NCBI RefSeq assembly: GCF_000024025.1
Contig: NC_013131.1
Span: 1,736,001 to 1,800,000 of the forward strand
DNA: 64,000 nucleotides
Source of the DNA: Catenulispora acidiphila DSM 44928
GTDB lineage: Bacteria; Actinomycetota; Actinomycetes; Streptomycetales; Catenulisporaceae
Direction: 5' to 3'
Numbering within the stretch: the stretch's first letter is position 1; each line of letters opens with the position of its first letter. Positions 60,898 to 64,000 of the stretch are shown here, piece by piece. The notes below the pieces were generated by a model. It saw nothing but the letters and a program-made list of their open reading frames with translations. It was not told the DNA's origin and did not search any database. A program made the translations under genes and the position numbers.

Positions 60898-62001
60898 ATG
60901 GCTGGCCGCGGACGCAAGATGTGGACCCGGACCGCGCTGTGCGCGGCAGCGTTGGCGACACCGCTGGCGGTGAGCGGATGTCAGAGCACGACGAACGCCG
61001 CGGGGGCGGGCGGGTCCGGCGGCGCGGCCGCGGCGCAGGCGGGGGCTTCGAGCGGCGCGAGCAGCTCGAGCAGCGCGGCGGCGCCGTCGTCGGCATCCAC
61101 GTCGTCGGCGCCGTCCACGTCGGCACCGTCGGCGCTGAACGCCACCGGCGGCACCGGTCTGACGGTCTCAGAGGGCGGTAGCAAGCTTCTGATGAACGGC
61201 ACCTCCGTCGACTTCGGCACGCAGGTGCACGACCCGGCCTGGTCCCCGGACGGCACCCGGCTGGCCTTCATCGACGGCGGCGGCAACCTGGTGGTGGCGA
61301 ACGCCGACGGCTCCGGCCGGACCGAGGCGGCGCACAACCCCGGCGGGCAGACCTGGTCGCACCCGACGTGGCAGACCACGCAGGCCGACTCGGCGGACAA
61401 CCTGCCGCCGCGGAACAACATCTTCTTCGCCTCGACCGCCGGCGGCGCCACGCTGTGGGAGGTCTCGACCGACGCCCACGACGCGCAACCCAAGCAGCTC
61501 TCACTCGGCGGCTACCCCGGACAGGGAAACACTCCGCCGAGCAAGACCGCCAACGACTGGCCTTCCGGCGGCGGCCGCTACGGCGGCGCGGTGTACGAGC
61601 ACGAGAACGGTTCGTCCTCCGACGTCTACATCCGCGACGACTACCTGCGCCAGCAGGGCGGTCTGGCGATCAAGAACGCGTCCGAGCCGGACTACGTCCT
61701 CGTCGGCAGCTCCGCGACCCACGAGGGGACGCCGGAGGTCGTGTTCGTCCGCCAGGTCGGCGCGCACAAGCACGTGTTCGTCGAGAGCATCCAGACCAGC
61801 ACCGGCGGCAGCGCCGCCGCGGCGCGCGACCTGACCCCGCACGCCACCACCGACTGCACCGAGCCGGCGATCTCCCCGGACGGCAAGACCGTCGCGTTCT
61901 CCACGTCCTCCGGCGTCGTGTCGGTCGCCGCGGACGGCACGGGGAACCCGGCGTTCGTGACGCACGCGCCGGGATTCGTGGCCTTCCGGCCGGCTTCCTA
62001 G
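60898..62001 (+). CDS. Lipoprotein with WD40/TolB-like beta-propeller motifs
   Basis: A 367-residue exported lipoprotein. The signal peptide ends in the lipobox LAVSGC with Cys28 as the lipidated residue. A Ser/Ala-rich linker (about 32-86) follows, then repeats typical of TolB/PD40 propellers: DPAWSPDGTRLAF near 119-131 and EPAISPDGKTVAF near 325-337. The binding partner is unknown. GGGGAGG lies upstream of the ATG. Confidence 0.85.
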   Translation: MAGRGRKMWTRTALCAAALATPLAVSGCQSTTNAAGAGGSGGAAAAQAGASSGASSSSSAAAPSSASTSSAPSTSAPSALNATGGTGLTVSEGGSKLLMNGTSVDFGTQVHDPAWSPDGTRLAFIDGGGNLVVANADGSGRTEAAHNPGGQTWSHPTWQTTQADSADNLPPRNNIFFASTAGGATLWEVSTDAHDAQPKQLSLGGYPGQGNTPPSKTANDWPSGGGRYGGAVYEHENGSSSDVYIRDDYLRQQGGLAIKNASEPDYVLVGSSATHEGTPEVVFVRQVGAHKHVFVESIQTSTGGSAAAARDLTPHATTDCTEPAISPDGKTVAFSTSSGVVSVAADGTGNPAFVTHAPGFVAFRPAS

Positions 62002-62041
62002 AGCCGAGAACGATGGTGTCGGGACTGCTGCGCAGCCAAGG

Positions 62042-62070
62042 TTGCGCAATCCAGGTTGCCTATCTATCGT
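62042..62070 (+). promoter_or_regulatory. Promoter and candidate operator of marR
   Basis: TTGCGCAA (62042-62049) is a perfect palindrome upstream of TATCGT (62065-62070), a -10 box 6 nt before the GTG start. It could be an autoregulatory MarR site. Confidence 0.5.
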
Positions 62071-62076
62071 GAGGGC

Positions 62077-62538
62077 GTGACCGAGCCCCCCACCGGTACC
62101 GACGACCTCCCCGAGGCGGCGTCGCGTGCGGCCATGGAGATCTTCGTCGTCTTCGGCCGCCTGCGGCGCCGCCTCACCGCGCTGCCCGGCGACTCCGGAA
62201 TGACGCCCACGCAGGCCTCGGTCCTGACCCGGCTGAGCAAGGTCGACTCCGCGACGGTCGGCGAGCTGGCCGGCGCCGAGCAGGTCACACACCAGGCGAC
62301 GGTCAAGACCGTGGCCGCGCTCGAGCAGGCCGGGCTGGTCCGCCGGGACCCCGACCCCGGCGACGGCCGCCGCCAGCTCATCAGCCTCACCGAGGACGGA
62401 CGCACCCGCGCCCACGGCGAGCGGCACGCCCGGCAGGAGTGGATGGCCCGGGCGCTCGCCGAGCTCGGCACGCCGGAGGAGATCCGCGCGGTGCTGGTCG
62501 CGGCCGAGTTGCTCGGCAAGGTCTCCGACGCGCCGTGA
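62077..62538 (+). CDS. MarR family transcriptional regulator
   Basis: A 153-residue winged-helix regulator. The DNA-binding part covers about 40-100 (PTQASVLTRLSKVDSATVGE, VTHQATVKTVAALEQAGLV), with the wing DPGDGRRQLISLTEDG at about 94-109. The helical N- and C-termini form the dimer. The GTG at 62077 is chosen because the -10 box TATCGT is 6 nt upstream, implying a leaderless message; a longer start is in frame. The isochorismatase-fold gene downstream is a plausible target. Confidence 0.92.
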   Translation: MTEPPTGTDDLPEAASRAAMEIFVVFGRLRRRLTALPGDSGMTPTQASVLTRLSKVDSATVGELAGAEQVTHQATVKTVAALEQAGLVRRDPDPGDGRRQLISLTEDGRTRAHGERHARQEWMARALAELGTPEEIRAVLVAAELLGKVSDAP

Positions 62539-62623
62539 GCTCGCAGGTCCTGAGGCCCTGAGGCTCCCGAACCGCGAACGTCCCACGAAGAAACCCTCGC
62601 AGTCCCCCAGGAAAGGCACCCCC

Positions 62624-63205
62624 ATGGCCATCACCACCATCGACCCGAAGACCGCGCTGGTCGTCATCGACCTGCAGAACGGCATCACCGCGATGCCCGG
62701 CGCGCCGGTCCCGACCCCCGACGTGATCAAGAACTCCGTCGAGCTGGCGCAGGCGTTCCGCGAGCGCGGCCTGCCGGTCGTGCTGGTCAACGTCACCTTC
62801 GCCGAGGACGGCGCGGACGCCCTGCCCGGCCGCACCGACCAGCAGCGTCCGGCCGGGCAGATGCCCGCGGGCTGGGACGCGGTCATCGCCGACCTCGAGG
62901 GCCACGCGAGCGACATCCGCGTCACCAAGCGCAACTGGTCCGCCTTCTACGGCACCAACCTCGACCTGCACCTGCGGCGCCGCGGCGTCACGCAGATCGT
63001 GCTGACCGGGATCGCGACCAGCATCGGCGTGGAGTCCACGGCGCGCTTCGCGCACGAGCACGGCTACCACGTCACGATCGCCACCGACGCGGTCACCGAC
63101 TCCAACGCCGAGGCGCACCTGAACAGTGTGGAGCGCATCTTCCCGCGCCTGGCCGAGAACGGGACCACCGCGGAGATCCTCGCCGCGCTGCCGGCCGCCG
63201 GCTGA
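62624..63205 (+). CDS. Isochorismatase-fold hydrolase lacking the catalytic Cys
   Basis: A 193-residue cysteine-hydrolase-family protein. The catalytic Asp16 (VVIDLQNG) and Lys102 (VTKRNWSAF) are present. The position of the nucleophilic Cys (usually TNVCVE) is Gly135 in GIATSIGVEST. The TSIGVES form is shared by a branch of the family, and PhzD and EntB, which hydrolyse isochorismate, also lack the Cys. Substrate is unknown. It lies downstream of MarR. The ATG has GGAAAGG upstream. Confidence 0.85.
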   Translation: MAITTIDPKTALVVIDLQNGITAMPGAPVPTPDVIKNSVELAQAFRERGLPVVLVNVTFAEDGADALPGRTDQQRPAGQMPAGWDAVIADLEGHASDIRVTKRNWSAFYGTNLDLHLRRRGVTQIVLTGIATSIGVESTARFAHEHGYHVTIATDAVTDSNAEAHLNSVERIFPRLAENGTTAEILAALPAAG

Positions 63206-63285
63206 GCCGAGGCTGCGCAGAACCCCCGCCACCTCGCAGAATGGGAGGTGACGGGGACTGCGGAGCGACCCCTCAGGAGGCGGCG

Positions 63286-63975
63286 ATGAGCGGCAGGATC
63301 AAACATCCGGTCTTCGCTCGGATCTACGCGAGGTACGCCGGACCTTCCCTGGAGAAGGCGGGCATCGGCGTGCACAGGGACCGCCTGCTGGCGGATCTGA
63401 GCGGCGACGTCATCGAGGTCGGAGCGGGCAACGGCCTGAACTTCCCGCGCTATCCCCACGCGGTGGACCGCGTCGTCGCCGTCGAGCCGGAGCCGGACCT
63501 GCGTGCCCTGGCCGAGCGGGCGGCGCGCTCCGCACCGGTGCCGGTGCAGGTCGTCGAGGGACGCGCCGAGGCGCTGCCGTTCCCCGACGGATCCTTCGAC
63601 GCGGCGGTGGCGTGCCTGATGCTGTGTTCGGTGGCGGACCAGGGCATCGCCCTCACCGAGATCGCCAGGGTTCTGCGACCCGGCGGCACGCTGCACTTCT
63701 TCGAGCACGTCCAAGCCGGCACCGCCGGCATGCGCCGCGTCCAGCGCGCCCTGGACGCGACGGTCTGGCCGCTGTTCGCCGGCGGCTGCCACACCGCCCG
63801 CGACACCGCCGCCGCGATCGCCGCCGCCGGTTTCACGGTCACCGAGCTGGACTGCTTCGAGTTCCCCGAGAGCCGGATCCCGCTGCCGATCCAGACGCAC
63901 ATCCTCGGGACCGCGACCAAGCCTTCAGCTGCACCATCACCCTCGTCTTCACCCACACGGTCATCCTCACCCTGA
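63286..63975 (+). CDS. Class I SAM-dependent methyltransferase
   Basis: A 229-residue methyltransferase of the UbiE/Methyltransf_11 type. The SAM-binding motif VIEVGAGNGLNF (about 42-53), acidic VAVEPEPD (about 64-71), ALPFPDGSFDA (about 96-106) and RVLRPGGTLHFFEHV (about 127-141) are all visible. The substrate is probably a small hydrophobic molecule or lipid. AGGAGG lies 6 nt before the ATG. The last ~20 residues (Ser/Pro-rich) are low-complexity. It ends 25 nt before the window edge. Confidence 0.88.
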   Translation: MSGRIKHPVFARIYARYAGPSLEKAGIGVHRDRLLADLSGDVIEVGAGNGLNFPRYPHAVDRVVAVEPEPDLRALAERAARSAPVPVQVVEGRAEALPFPDGSFDAAVACLMLCSVADQGIALTEIARVLRPGGTLHFFEHVQAGTAGMRRVQRALDATVWPLFAGGCHTARDTAAAIAAAGFTVTELDCFEFPESRIPLPIQTHILGTATKPSAAPSPSSSPTRSSSP

Positions 63976-64000
63976 CCCGACCGCGGCTGGCGTTTCCTGA

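Overview
The window is high-GC DNA with frequent GTG starts and a set of families typical of Actinomycetia: DUF3046, DUF3052, DUF1918, DUF6504, a SAV_6107-type HEPN protein, homodimeric AceE, a long Lhr helicase with its extra C-terminal domain, and the pyrH-frr-cdsA-rlmN and recA-recX-rny gene orders. A Streptomyces- or Catenulispora-like soil actinomycete is my best guess; the sequence alone does not fix the genus. I see no rRNA, CRISPR array, transposase, integrase or phage gene. This reads as a chromosomal segment with small accessory insertions.

Layout. 1-5.5 kb: core genes pyrH, frr, cdsA, rlmN, with a PadR regulator and alpha/beta hydrolase pair inserted between cdsA and rlmN. 5.5-13.5 kb: accessory enzymes, then an unusual ABC-transporter operon on the minus strand (6.8-10.7 kb). 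It starts with a degenerate ABC ATPase, runs through four overlapping micro-ORFs built from copies of one start region, and ends with a membrane protein, an intact ATPase and a permease. An SDR enzyme and divergent TetR regulator follow. 13.5-19.3 kb: a probable amine (putrescine/GABA-like) catabolism cluster with FAD oxidoreductase, FMN-family protein, class III aminotransferase, Lrp regulator and aldehyde dehydrogenase. 19.4-20.9 kb: a helical protein of unknown function whose reading frame runs through the first of three related, atypical tRNA genes. 21-25.5 kb: an MFS pump, a small acidic repeat protein and a STAND/TPR regulator.

25.8-32.9 kb: aceE with its usual actinobacterial neighbours (DUF1918, DUF3052, peroxiredoxin), a zinc-ribbon protein, a TerA-like protein, tRNA-Val(UAC) and a PP2C-like phosphatase starting 4 nt after that tRNA. 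33-42.5 kb: a MocR regulator divergent from a second FMN-family protein, a thiolase, a Cys-rich peptide, a histidine phosphatase, a polyprenyl synthase, metF, a GNAT and a glycosyltransferase. 42.5-43.5 kb is a gene-free region with several hairpins.

43.5-56.7 kb is a DNA-damage and nucleic-acid region: DUF6504 preceded by a near-consensus SOS box, the SAV_6107 HEPN gene and recA each preceded by a TTGTCAGTG-type (PafBC-like) promoter motif, then lhr, DUF3046, recX and rny. 56.7-64 kb holds accessory genes: a DUF2330 protein, an MFS pump with divergent XRE regulator, a lipoprotein with beta-propeller motifs, a MarR regulator, an isochorismatase-fold protein and a methyltransferase.

Many single genes and regulators have a TANNNT -10 box 6-7 nt before the start codon and no Shine-Dalgarno, so leaderless transcripts look common; this was used to choose several starts.
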